Translations under genes and position numbers: made by a program
DNA from: JAHRAW01 sp965243285
GTDB lineage: Bacteria > Pseudomonadota > Gammaproteobacteria > Arenicellales > Poriferihabitantaceae
Assembly (NCBI GenBank): GCA_965243285.1
Contig: OZ251537.1
Coordinates: 1,426,001 to 1,490,000, forward strand
Length of the DNA stretch: 64,000 nucleotides
Direction of reading: 5' to 3'
The notes under the pieces: model-generated
What the model was told of the DNA's origin: nothing
The model's input: only the letters and a program-made list of their open reading frames with translations
The model's database searches: none
Shown: positions 53,893-62,392 of the stretch, piece after piece
How positions within the stretch are numbered: the stretch's first letter is position 1
How the letters are laid out: each line of letters opens with the position of its first letter

Positions 53893-55446
53893 AACCACCA
53901 CCCCGACGCCGTCGCGCCGCGGGTCGCCGCTGGCGGATAATTGGCCGCGATGATTCATTTGCGCTATATGCACGCCGCCGAAAAACATGTTCGGTTTATC
54001 GAACACGCGGCAGTCGGGGAAATCTTGCCGCAACGCCTGCACGGTGGCGGCGGGCAAGCCCGCTTCCATACTCAACGCGTCATTTTCGATATGCACGCGC
54101 CGGGCGGCGATGGCGGCGACGCCATCCGCCGAGCGCAAAATGCTGGGCGCCATCATGGACGACAAGCGCTGATTCGGGCGCCAATTTCCCACCCCGCCGG
54201 GGTTTATGTCGTCCTCGCCCAACATGTTGTTCAGCATAAAGCCGGCGCCCGGCAACAAGCGCCCGCAGCCCTCGCCGTTCGATACCGTCAACGCGGCGAT
54301 GTTGCCGGCGGCATCGATGATGCTGAGGTGGGTGGTGCCGCGCGCGGCGCGCCGCCGCCCGGCCACTTGCCGGCGGTATTGCGCCAGCAACTCGGGGCGC
54401 AACTTAGCGGCCTTAGCGCCGGCGCCGAAATGCTGGCCACGGGCATCGCAAGTGGCGCGCATGGTGTCGATTAAGGCGCGCACATGGGCTTCGCTGCCGA
54501 ATTTGCCGGCCGATTTGTCGGTCGATTCGCTGGTCGATTCGCCAACCTCGTCGCCTGCCGATGGGCCAAAATCAGCGACCGATTCATCGTCCAAATTGCC
54601 CGCCGATTCGCCCCTGAAATCAACCCCGCCGACGCCTTTCAGCCACTCGAGACCGAAGCCAATCAACAGCCCGCCGGCGCTCGGCGGTGGATTGGTCGCC
54701 AAGCGATGGTCGCGATAGTCGAGGTCCAAAGCGGCGCGGCGATGCACCGCATAATCGCTAAAATCAGCGCGCCCCAAGCAGCCGCCGTAGGCGCATTGCT
54801 CAACCATCCGCGCCGCCAGTTCGCCGTCGTAAAACAACGCCTCGCCCTCGGCCGCCAACGCTTCCAATACCTCGGCCAGCGCCGGGTTATGAAACACTTC
54901 GCCGGGCTGCAACAACGCCCCCGGCTGGCGGCGACTGGCGAACAACGGCCGCGCCGATTCGGTACGATATATCGGCGCCACCACGCCCAACAATTCGGCT
55001 TGAAATCGATTGACCGGCGCTCCGCCGCGCGCCAACGCCACCGCTGGGGCCACCAAGTCCGCCATAGGCATGGCGCCTAAATGTCGATGTACGCTGAACA
55101 TGCCGCGCACCGTGCCGGGGGTCGCGCAGGCGCCCAGCCCGATGTGAAACTCTTGCCGCGTGGCGCCGAAATCGGCGTGCACCGGGTGAAAATCCACGCC
55201 GTCCATGCCGTCCGGCGGGCGATTTTTCGGCGTATGGGCGAAAAAATCGAACACTTGCCGCTCGCCGCCAGCGCCCGCTTGCGCCAACAAAAACCCACCG
55301 CCACCCAACGAAGCCAACACCGGCTCCGCCACGCACGCCGCGAAAAAACCGCCGATAGCCGCGTCAAACGCATTGCCGCCGCTGCGCAAAATATCCGCGG
55401 CGGCTTCCGCCGTCAGCCGGTGACCGGCGGCGATGGCGCCTTTCAT
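53890..55446 (-). CDS. Gamma-glutamyltransferase family protein
   Basis: This 518-residue Ntn-hydrolase precursor begins MKGAIAAGHRLTAEAAADIL with GGNAFDAAIGGFFAACVAEP, typical of the family. The self-cleaving nucleophile is the Thr in ARGTTHLSIIDAAGNIAAL. It lacks an obvious signal peptide, so it may be cytoplasmic (YwrD-like) and act on gamma-glutamyl compounds or cephalosporin-like amides. A Ser/Asp/Glu-rich repeat (about residues 267-318, GESAGNLDDESVADFG, STSESTDKSAGKFG) interrupts the chain without breaking the frame. Confidence 0.87.
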   Translation of the reverse strand: MKGAIAAGHRLTAEAAADILRSGGNAFDAAIGGFFAACVAEPVLASLGGGGFLLAQAGAGGERQVFDFFAHTPKNRPPDGMDGVDFHPVHADFGATRQEFHIGLGACATPGTVRGMFSVHRHLGAMPMADLVAPAVALARGGAPVNRFQAELLGVVAPIYRTESARPLFASRRQPGALLQPGEVFHNPALAEVLEALAAEGEALFYDGELAARMVEQCAYGGCLGRADFSDYAVHRRAALDLDYRDHRLATNPPPSAGGLLIGFGLEWLKGVGGVDFRGESAGNLDDESVADFGPSAGDEVGESTSESTDKSAGKFGSEAHVRALIDTMRATCDARGQHFGAGAKAAKLRPELLAQYRRQVAGRRRAARGTTHLSIIDAAGNIAALTVSNGEGCGRLLPGAGFMLNNMLGEDDINPGGVGNWRPNQRLSSMMAPSILRSADGVAAIAARRVHIENDALSMEAGLPAATVQALRQDFPDCRVFDKPNMFFGGVHIAQMNHRGQLSASGDPRRDGVGVVV

Positions 55447-55513
55447 GTTAAAAACGGTGGTGGGGGCATGGTGGCGAGATGGTGATGGCGGCTATGATGG
55501 TGAAATTATCGAT

Positions 55514-56180
55514 GGGATTTATAGGGTTTGCATATCTAAATTTGGGGATTTATATATCTATTGCCCAGGTGTAATTTCCAGCATTATTTCGCGCCGCTCT
55601 TGTGGCATGTAAGTTTTATCCCTTAAATATTCATCAAAAATAAAATCAAAGGCAAAATTAACTGCCCTCCACCAACGCTGGTGATGAGTCCGCCATTTTT
55701 GTGGCAATCGGCATGTAAATTCCTTTGATATTGGCTTTTGATTTTGATATTGGCTTTTGATTTTGATATTGGCTTTTGATTTTGATATTGGCTTTTGATT
55801 TTGATTTTTCGCTGTCGCTTTTAAGTTTTACTCCCCCCGCTTTATCTTGCGGGGGAGTCAAATCTGCCCGAGCCGCCAGGCGTGGGCTGATTTGGTGGGG
55901 GATGCGTTTGATGTTGCTGTTATTTTTTGCTGTTATTTTTCGCTTTGGATTTTATCTTGTAAATTTTCACTCCAACAACAGCAAAATGGCATGAAAATAA
56001 AGCCAAAAGCCAAAATCAAAAGCGACAATCAAAAGCGAAAGTCAAAAGACAAGTCAAAGGACAAAATCAAAATTACCCCCCACCAAAACTGGCGATGAAA
56101 CCGCCAGTTTTGACTCCCCCGCATTAAAGCGGGGGGAGTGAAGCGTTAAAAGCCAAAAGCGAAAATCAAAAGCAAAAATC
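55514..56180. repeat. Foldback repeat copy R7
   Basis: This stretch begins with GGGATTTATAGGGTTTGCAT (55514) and a second IS-like end GGGGATTTATATATCTATTGC (55544). Then come GATATTGGCTTTTGATTTT units (55727-55805), hairpin A' (ACTCCCCCCGC 55826-55836 / GCGGGGGAGT 55845-55854), hairpin B' (to about 55893), the central ATTTTCACTCC module (55965-55990), a purine-rich tract, hairpin B (CCAAAACTGGC 56083-56093 / GCCAGTTTTG 56103-56112), hairpin A (56113-56139) and a tail. No matching right terminus was found. The whole gap 55447-56211 holds no gene. Confidence 0.75.
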
Positions 56181-56212
56181 AACACATCCTAAAAATAACA
56201 CATCCTAAAAAA
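56181..56212. repeat. 16-bp tandem duplication ending on the hemW start codon
   Basis: AACACATCCTAAAAAT (56181-56196) is followed by AACACATCCTAAAAAA (56197-56212); the last base of the second unit is the A of the hemW ATG (56212). Where the first unit ends AAT-AA the second gives AATG. Confidence 0.85.
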
Positions 56213-57423
56213 TGGCATCCCCTCCTCACCCCGACGCCGCACAACATGGCGTCGACCACCCCATCCCTCTATCGTTATATGTACATTTTCCATGGTGCGT
56301 GAAAAAATGTCCGTATTGCGATTTTAATTCCCACACTCGGCGTGGTGACATCGACCAGCGTGGTTATGTCGCGGCATTGTTGGAAGATTTGGCGCGCGAT
56401 GTCGAGGTTTATGGGTCGGCGCGCGCGCTGTCGTCGATATTCATGGGCGGCGGCACGCCGAGTTTATTCGGCGCCGCCGCCATCGGTGAATTGCTGCAGG
56501 GAATTGCCGTCCAACTGACCTTCGCCGCCGACATCGAAATCACCATGGAGGCCAACCCCGGCGCCGTCGAGCACGATGAATTCGCCGCCTATCGCGCCGC
56601 CGGGGTGAATCGATTATCCATGGGCGCGCAAAGTTTTGACGATGCGCAATTGAAAAACCTCGGACGCATTCATAGCGCCGCAGAATCCATGCTCGCGATT
56701 CGCGCCGCGCGAGATGCCGGCTTCGTCAATTTCAACTTAGATCTCATGCACGGCTTGCCCGGGCAGTCGCCGGCGGCGGCGCTGCGTGATTTGGACATCG
56801 CGCTAGATTTTGCGCCGCGCCACTTGTCGTTGTATCAACTCACCATCGAACCGCGCACCGAATTTTATCGCCGCCCGCCAACATTGCCGGGCGATGCGCG
56901 CATCATGGACATGCAACGCCGCTTGCGCGCTCGGGCCGCGGCGCGCGGCTATGGGCGCTATGAGGTGTCGGCCTATGCGCAGCCCGGCGCGCCATGTCGG
57001 CACAACTTAAACTACTGGCAGTTCGGTGATTATCTCGGCATCGGCGCCGGCGCCCACGGCAAAATAACCGCCGCCCACGGCATCGCGCGCTACTGGAAAC
57101 AACGCCACCCCAGCCGCTATGTGGCCACCGCCGGCACCCCGGCCGCCGCCAAAACCACCCGCGTCGACGGCGCGGATGCGGTGTTCGAATTATTGATGAA
57201 CGGCTTGCGGCTGAGCGATGGCTTCGCCGCCGAACTGCTGCCGCAACGCGCTGCCTGCGCCGAAAGCGCCATGCAAACCGCGCTGAATTTATTAGCCCCG
57301 GCGATAAAACGCGGCTGGATAAAAACCACCGGCGGCCGCATCAAATGCAGCGCGCAAGGCTATTGGTTTTTGGATGAAATTTTACAAAACGCCTTGCCAG
57401 AATCGGCGGCGGGTGATTCATGA
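56212..57423 (+). CDS. hemW: Radical SAM protein HemW (haem chaperone)
   Basis: This 403-residue radical SAM protein has the CxxxCxxC motif as Cys29-Cys33-Cys36 in FPWCVKKCPYCDFNSH, with SIFMGGGTPSLFG, MEANPGAVEHDEF and GVNRLSMGAQSFDD. The HNxxYW-type motif RHNLNYWQFGDYLGIGAGAHG marks HemW rather than coproporphyrinogen dehydrogenase HemN. HemW binds haem and is thought to deliver it to targets. It lies just downstream of foldback repeat R7, and its start codon is part of a short duplication. Confidence 0.93.
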   Translation: MASPPHPDAAQHGVDHPIPLSLYVHFPWCVKKCPYCDFNSHTRRGDIDQRGYVAALLEDLARDVEVYGSARALSSIFMGGGTPSLFGAAAIGELLQGIAVQLTFAADIEITMEANPGAVEHDEFAAYRAAGVNRLSMGAQSFDDAQLKNLGRIHSAAESMLAIRAARDAGFVNFNLDLMHGLPGQSPAAALRDLDIALDFAPRHLSLYQLTIEPRTEFYRRPPTLPGDARIMDMQRRLRARAAARGYGRYEVSAYAQPGAPCRHNLNYWQFGDYLGIGAGAHGKITAAHGIARYWKQRHPSRYVATAGTPAAAKTTRVDGADAVFELLMNGLRLSDGFAAELLPQRAACAESAMQTALNLLAPAIKRGWIKTTGGRIKCSAQGYWFLDEILQNALPESAAGDS

Positions 57424-57637
57424 TCAGTTTAATGGGTTTAGTTTGATTGACTGGTTTGATTGGCATGTTAAATGTTGGGTTAATGCCGATGTTTTATCGA
57501 CCTTCGAAAACACTTTTGTAGCGATAAAACCGCAGCGATTTGCCAACACGCCGGCGATAAGGCAAAATGCGGCGCCGCAACAGGCGGGGCTTCCCCCTTA
57601 TATTTCCACCCACCGCATCGATTCGGAGTACCACCCT

Positions 57638-58564
57638 ATGTCGTTTAGCGACCGTGACGGCGTCATTTGGCTTGACGGCGAGTTCGTGCCCTGGCGCGAG
57701 GCGCAGGTGCATGTGCTGACCCACACCCTGCACTACGGCATGGGGGTTTTTGAAGGGGTGCGCGCCTACGCCACGCAGCGGGGGCCGGCGATTTTCCGCC
57801 TGCGCGAACACACCGAGCGCATGTTTCGCTCGGCGCACATCCTCAATATGAAAATCCCCTACACCGCCGATGCGTTGATGGAAGCGCAACGCCAGGTGGT
57901 GAAAAAAAACGCTCTGGCATCGGCCTATATCCGCCCCATGGCGTTCTACGGCGCCGATGGTATGGGCATTCGCGCCGACAACTTAAAAGTGCGCGTCACC
58001 ATCGCCGCTTGGGATTGGGGCTCCTATCTGGGCGAGGAAAATATGGAAAAAGGCATTCGCGTGCGCGTCTCGTCCTACACCCGCCACCATGTTAATGTCA
58101 GCATGTGTCGCGCCAAAGCCAACGGCCATTACATCAACTCCATGCTCGCCCTGCAAGAAGCAGTGGACACCGGCTATGACGAAGCGCTGCTGTTAGACAC
58201 CAGCGGCTTTGTGATGGAAGGCAGCGGCGAAAATTTATTTATCGTGCGCGATGGCGTGGTTTATACGCCGGATTTAACCTCGGCGTTGGACGGCATCACG
58301 CGCAATACAGTGCTGCAATTACTCGACGAAGCCGGCTTTAAGGTAGTGGAAAAACGTATCACCCGCGACGAAGTGTATATCTGCGATGAAGCCTTTTTCA
58401 CCGGCACCGCGGCCGAAGTGCTGCCCATTCGCGAGCTCGATAATCGCCGCATCGGCGCCGGCGGCCGCGGCCCGATAACCGAGCAAATCCAGCGCCAATT
58501 TTTCGCCGCCGCGCATGGTCGCAGCGCCAAACATCGCCACTGGCTTACCCATGTTGACGCGTGA
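57638..58564 (+). CDS. ilvE: Branched-chain amino-acid aminotransferase
   Basis: This roughly 308-residue fold-type IV PLP enzyme catalyses the last step of valine, leucine and isoleucine synthesis. It shows VIWLDGEFVPWREAQVHVLTH, quoted as WLDGEFVPW; YGMGVFEGVRAY; the PLP Lys in CRAKANGHYINSMLA; and GSGENLFIVRDGVVYTPD. GGAG at 57625-57628 supports ATG 57638; a longer in-frame start at 57374 overlaps hemW and lacks conservation. The 214 bp between hemW and ilvE hold no other gene. Confidence 0.95.
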   Translation: MSFSDRDGVIWLDGEFVPWREAQVHVLTHTLHYGMGVFEGVRAYATQRGPAIFRLREHTERMFRSAHILNMKIPYTADALMEAQRQVVKKNALASAYIRPMAFYGADGMGIRADNLKVRVTIAAWDWGSYLGEENMEKGIRVRVSSYTRHHVNVSMCRAKANGHYINSMLALQEAVDTGYDEALLLDTSGFVMEGSGENLFIVRDGVVYTPDLTSALDGITRNTVLQLLDEAGFKVVEKRITRDEVYICDEAFFTGTAAEVLPIRELDNRRIGAGGRGPITEQIQRQFFAAAHGRSAKHRHWLTHVDA

Positions 58565-58590
58565 ATCGGTGGCAATCAGTTTGAATGAAA

Positions 58591-58650
58591 ATGAATGGGT
58601 ATGAACTGGCATGAATTGGCATGAATTGGTCTGAATGCGCATGAGTCCGC
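58591..58650. repeat. 10-bp tandem array containing the zinc-ribbon gene start codon
   Basis: Six 10-bp units (ATGAATGGGT, ATGAACTGGC, ATGAATTGGC, ATGAATTGGT, CTGAATGCGC, ATGAGTCCGC) run head to tail. The final unit supplies the ATG at 58641, and the fifth holds an in-frame ATG at 58635. Confidence 0.88.
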
Positions 58651-58850
58651 CGACCTCAGACCAGCCAAACGCGGCGCGACGGGTGGAGGTCACCGCCGCA
58701 GATATGCCGTTGCACTGCCCCATGCCGGGCAAGCGCCTATGGGATTCCCACCCCAAGGTGTACCTGCCCATCACCCCCGGCGGCGAAGAAATTTGCCCCT
58801 ATTGCGGCACTGTGTATGTGTTTGTCGAGGTCGGGGAGTCCGGCGCATAA
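58641..58850 (+). CDS. zf-CHCC zinc-ribbon domain protein
   Basis: This 69-residue protein has VTAADMPLHCPMPGKRLWDSHPKV, quoted as PLHCPMPGKRLWDSHPKVYL, and EEICPYCGTVYVF, giving the Cys-His-Cys-Cys set of the zf-CHCC family related to the mitochondrial complex I subunit NDUFS6. Bacterial members are small and of uncertain function. The in-frame ATG at 58635 is equally possible. The reading frame begins within a tandem array and has no Shine-Dalgarno. Confidence 0.88.
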   Translation: MSPPTSDQPNAARRVEVTAADMPLHCPMPGKRLWDSHPKVYLPITPGGEEICPYCGTVYVFVEVGESGA

Positions 58851-58893
58851 CCCAGCGGGCAGCCGTTTTGGCTATGAATCGCGAAGATGAGTT

Positions 58894-59175
58894 TGGATTT
58901 GTATATTTAAATCTGCAGTTGGATTGGCGGTGGGTGGTTTTTGGGTTTGGGTTTTGGGTTTTGATCCCCCCCGCTTCATCATGAGGGGGAGTCAAAACTG
59001 GCAGGATTCATCGCTAGTTTTGGTGGGGGGGTTGCTCTTGCTTTGTTTTTCGCTTCCGCTTTTCGCTTTTGTCTTTATCCTGTAATTTTTCACCTCAAAA
59101 GTCGCCAAAGGGAGTGAAATAAAAGCCAAAGCCAGAATCAAAAGCGAAAGCAAAAGCAAAAATCAAAATCCCCCA
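58894..59175. repeat. Foldback repeat copy R8 (half element)
   Basis: The left end TGGATTTGTATATTTAAATC then TGCAGTTGGATTGG resembles the R4 and R5 left ends. It is followed by a TTTTGGGTTTGGG arm, hairpin A' (about 58964-58991), hairpin B' (CAAAACTGGC 58993-59002 / GCTAGTTTTGG 59013-59023), the central TTTTTCACC ... GGGAGTGAAA module (59090-59120) and an AAAGCCAAAGCC tail. The right hairpins and end are missing; waaF starts 23 bp later. Confidence 0.75.
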
Positions 59176-59197
59176 CGGCTGCTCTAAGATTCACCGC

Positions 59198-60217
59198 ATG
59201 GACAAAGCGCGCAAAATTTTGATCATCGGCCCCTCCTGGGTCGGCGACATGGTGATGGCGCAGAGTTTGTTCAAGACCATCAAGGGCACGCAAGCCGCCG
59301 CCGACATCACCGTGCTGGCGCCGTCTTGGAGCCTGCCGTTGCTGGCGCGCATGCCGCAAGTGGCCGCCGCCATCCGCATGCCCATCGGCCATGGCGAACT
59401 CAAACTCGGCGTACGCCGCCGCCTCGCCAGCGAGATAAGGGGCATGGAATTCGACCAAGCCATCGTCCTGCCCGGCTCTTTCAAGTCGGCGCTGGTGCCT
59501 GCGTTTGCGAAAATCCCCCAGCGCACCGGCTATCTCGGCGAGCAACGCTGGGGGCTGCTGACCGACATTCGCCCCTTGCGCAAATCCGTCATGCCTATGC
59601 ACGCCATGCGCCTAACCGCGCTCGGCATGCCGAAATCGAAGCACCCGCTGAACATAACACTGGACGACATCCCGCCGCCAGCATTATCGGTACAACCCGA
59701 GCAGGCCGCCCAGGCGTCAGCGCGCTTCGCCTTAGAAGCCACGCGGCCCATCATCGCCCTATGCCCAGGCGCACAATACGGCCCCGCCAAGCAATGGCCG
59801 GCGCAGCATTTTGCCGCCGTCGCCCGCCACCTGTTACGCCACGGACATCAAGTTTGGCTATTCGGCTCGGCCAACGACCAGCCCATCGCCGCCCAAATCA
59901 ACCATCTGTGCCAACAGCGCTGCGCCGACCTCACCGGCCGCACCACCCTCGACCAAGCCATGGATTTAATGTCCCTGGCCACGCATGTGGTCAGCAACGA
60001 CTCTGGCTTGATGCACATCGCGGCCGCCATCGGCTGCCATGTCATCGCCCTTTACGGCTCATCCAGCGCCGCGTACACCCCGCCGCTCACCCCTCGCCGC
60101 GATTTACTCAACCTAAATCTCGGTTGCAGCCCGTGCTTCCAGCGCACCTGCCCGCTCGGCCACCTCGATTGCCTAAATCACTTGTCGCCGGAGATGGTGC
60201 TAGCAAAATTACCCTAA
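59198..60217 (+). CDS. waaF: ADP-heptose:LPS heptosyltransferase II
   Basis: This 339-residue GT9-family enzyme adds the second heptose to the LPS inner core at the cytoplasmic face of the inner membrane. It starts ILIIGPSWVGDMVMAQSLFK, has FDQAIVLPGSFKSALVPAFA, CPGAQYGPAKQWPAQHFA, LTGRTTLDQAMDLMSLA and SNDSGLMHIAAAIG, all typical of WaaF. Its presence shows a Gram-negative outer membrane with heptose-containing LPS. The start is 23 bp after foldback repeat R8, so its promoter may lie inside the repeat. Confidence 0.93.
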   Translation: MDKARKILIIGPSWVGDMVMAQSLFKTIKGTQAAADITVLAPSWSLPLLARMPQVAAAIRMPIGHGELKLGVRRRLASEIRGMEFDQAIVLPGSFKSALVPAFAKIPQRTGYLGEQRWGLLTDIRPLRKSVMPMHAMRLTALGMPKSKHPLNITLDDIPPPALSVQPEQAAQASARFALEATRPIIALCPGAQYGPAKQWPAQHFAAVARHLLRHGHQVWLFGSANDQPIAAQINHLCQQRCADLTGRTTLDQAMDLMSLATHVVSNDSGLMHIAAAIGCHVIALYGSSSAAYTPPLTPRRDLLNLNLGCSPCFQRTCPLGHLDCLNHLSPEMVLAKLP

Positions 60218-60319
60218 TCGCCAAAATTTAGACGAGATTTGTATCGATTATTAATCACCCGCCAACATTTTTATCGGGCCATGAGCGATGCCCAATACTC
60301 GCGACCTCGCCAAAACGAT

Positions 60320-60871
60320 TCACCCGGGCCCGATAAATTCGCGCATGCGTTGCAACAAGCGCGCTGGTTGCTCGTCCATCATCATCAATGCGCGGTCGGC
60401 CGGTTTGGCGAAATCTTGCGCCACGATCATGTCTAAGGTGGCGGCCAGGCTGTCGTAATAGCCGGCCACATTAAGCGCCGCGCATGGCTTGCGGTGGATT
60501 TTTAGTTTCGCCCAAGTCAGGGCTTCTAACAATTCTTCCAAAGTGCCGAGGCCGCCGGGCAGGGCGATGAAGCCGTCCGCCAAATCCGCCATCATGGCTT
60601 TGCGTTCGTGCATGGAGTCCACCACTTTCAATTCGCTTAAGCGCCCATGGACGATCTCGCGGCGCATCAGCGCGCGCGGGATGATGCCGATGGCTTCGCC
60701 GCCGTCATCCACCACGCGGTCGGCGATGCGCCCCATCAAGCCGATGCTCGCCCCGCCGTACACCAAGCCGATGTCCTGGCGCGCCAGTTCGGCGCCGAGA
60801 TCATCGGCCGCTTGCAGATACTCGGGGCGATTGCCGGGGCGCGAGCCGCAATAAACGCAGATTCTTTTCAT
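60320..60871 (-). CDS. LOG family protein (TIGR00730)
   Basis: This 183-residue Rossmann-like protein begins MKRICVYCGSRPG and has LVYGGASIGLMG and the family catalytic motif PGGLGTLEELLEALTW. LOG enzymes hydrolyse cytokinin riboside 5'-monophosphates or other nucleoside monophosphates to base and ribose phosphate. The bacterial physiological substrate is generally unclear. The 102 bp between it and waaF (60218-60319) contain nothing recognised. Confidence 0.92.
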   Translation of the reverse strand: MKRICVYCGSRPGNRPEYLQAADDLGAELARQDIGLVYGGASIGLMGRIADRVVDDGGEAIGIIPRALMRREIVHGRLSELKVVDSMHERKAMMADLADGFIALPGGLGTLEELLEALTWAKLKIHRKPCAALNVAGYYDSLAATLDMIVAQDFAKPADRALMMMDEQPARLLQRMREFIGPG

Positions 60872-61087
60872 GGGGATGGTTGAGGCCGGGGGAGGGCAAA
60901 AATTATGAGGAATCTATCGACAACGGCGAGATTTTTGCGCGCCATTATAAGGGCGGCGAGCGGCGGCTTTCGGTTGGCGTGCGCAATCGATAAGATAAGA
61001 TAGAATCAACGCCGCCGCCCACGCCGGCCATGGCGAAAGAGCGGCGGCGGCGCCCATCCATTTAGCCCTTAAGGAGCAGTAATCAAA
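60872..61087. promoter_or_regulatory. Divergent promoter region LOG/icd
   Basis: This gap between divergent genes should hold both promoters. GATAAGATAAGATAGAAT at about 60990-61007 contains a -10-like TAGAAT, with a -35-like TTGGCG upstream at poor spacing. The ribosome site AAGGAG (61071-61076) sits 11 bp before the icd ATG. Confidence 0.4.
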
Positions 61088-62338
61088 ATGACCTACCAAC
61101 ACATCAAAATGCCGCCTAACGGGGAAAAAATATCAGTCGTCGATAACAAACTGCGCGTGCCCGAGCAGCCCATTTTAGGCTTCGTCGAGGGCGATGGCAT
61201 TGGCGCCGACATCACCGCCGCATCATTGCGAGTATGGAATGCGGCGGTGGCAAAAGCCTATGGCGGGCGGCGGCTGGTGCATTGGTGCGAGTTATTTATG
61301 GGCGAAAAAGCGGCCCGCATCTACGCCGGCGATTACTTCCCGGCTGAAACTTTAGCGGCGATAAAAGATTTGGTGGTCTCCATCAAAGGCCCGCTGACCA
61401 CGCCCATCGGCGGCGGCTTTCGCTCGCTGAATGTATCGCTGCGCCAACAGATGGATTTATACGCCTGCGTGCGCCCGGTGCGTTATTTCCCCGGCGTGCC
61501 ATCGCCGTTGCGCAAGCCGGAGGAGGTGGATGTGGTCATCTTCCGCGAAAATACCGAAGATGTTTATGCCGGCATCGAATACCCCAGCGGCAGCGAACAG
61601 AATAAAAAACTGGCGCGGTTTTTGCGCGAGGAGTTAAAAGCCGAATTTTTCGAAGACGCCGGCTTGGGGGTAAAACCGGTCAGCGCCCACGCCAGCAAAC
61701 GGCTGGTGCGCAAGGCCATCGAATACGCCATCGAACGCGGCAAAGCCAGCGTCACTTTGGTGCATAAAGGCAACATTATGAAATACACCGAAGGCGCGTT
61801 TCGTAATTGGGGCTATGAGGTCGCCACCCAAGAATTTCGCGAAGCCATCATCACCGAAGATGAATTGTGGGATGACCACGACGGCGCCATGCCGCCCGGC
61901 AAAATCCTCATCAAAGACCGCATCGCCGACATCATGTTCCAACTGCTGCAATTGCGCCCGGCGGAATTCGATGTCATCGCCACCACCAATTTAAATGGCG
62001 ACTATCTATCCGATGCGCTGGCGGCCGAAGTCGGCGGCGTCGGCATCGCCCCCGGCGCCAACATCGCCGACCACATCGCCGTATTCGAAGCCACCCACGG
62101 CACCGCCCCCAAGTATACCGACCAAAACAAGGTCAACCCGTCCTCATTAATGTTCTCCGGCGTGATGATGCTGGAATATATCGGCTGGCATGAAGCGGCG
62201 ACGCTAATCAACCATGCCTTCATCAAAACCTTAGCCGACAAAGTCGTAACCTACGACTTCGCCCGCCAACTGGAAGGCGCCCAAACCGTCTCCACCAGCG
62301 GTTTCGCCGATGCCTTGATCGATAAGATTAACGCGTAG
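61088..62338 (+). CDS. icd: Isocitrate dehydrogenase (NADP type)
   Basis: This 416-residue TCA enzyme oxidises isocitrate to 2-oxoglutarate, feeding SucA/SucB. Signature parts are FVEGDGIGADIT, the substrate loop RSLNVSLRQQMDLYACVRP, FRENTEDVYAGIE, HKGNIMKYTEGAF, TTNLNGDYLSDALAAEVGG and EATHGTAPKYTDQNKVNP. The Ser of the RSLNVSLRQ loop corresponds to the E. coli phosphorylation region. Start is supported by AAGGAG. Length is normal. Confidence 0.96.
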   Translation: MTYQHIKMPPNGEKISVVDNKLRVPEQPILGFVEGDGIGADITAASLRVWNAAVAKAYGGRRLVHWCELFMGEKAARIYAGDYFPAETLAAIKDLVVSIKGPLTTPIGGGFRSLNVSLRQQMDLYACVRPVRYFPGVPSPLRKPEEVDVVIFRENTEDVYAGIEYPSGSEQNKKLARFLREELKAEFFEDAGLGVKPVSAHASKRLVRKAIEYAIERGKASVTLVHKGNIMKYTEGAFRNWGYEVATQEFREAIITEDELWDDHDGAMPPGKILIKDRIADIMFQLLQLRPAEFDVIATTNLNGDYLSDALAAEVGGVGIAPGANIADHIAVFEATHGTAPKYTDQNKVNPSSLMFSGVMMLEYIGWHEAATLINHAFIKTLADKVVTYDFARQLEGAQTVSTSGFADALIDKINA

Positions 62339-62347
62339 TGCGCAAAC

Positions 62348-62386
62348 TATAATAGTCCCAACATTCCACGACTTCCTTTGGAGAAT
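62348..62386 (+). promoter_or_regulatory. -10 element and ribosome site of the DUF262 gene
   Basis: TATAAT at 62348-62353 is a perfect -10 hexamer, only 10 bp after the icd stop, though no good -35 is at normal distance. GGAG at 62380-62383 lies 9 bp before ATG 62393. Confidence 0.45.
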
Positions 62387-62392
62387 CATTAC

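Noticed and set aside
53941..55485. Several plus-strand frames opposite the gamma-glutamyltransferase
   Set aside because: Typical GC-rich shadows; the minus strand encodes the conserved nucleophile and glycine-rich motifs.
57374..57637. N-terminal extension of ilvE
   Set aside because: Overlaps the hemW 3' end, lacks family similarity, and a better ribosome site precedes 57638.
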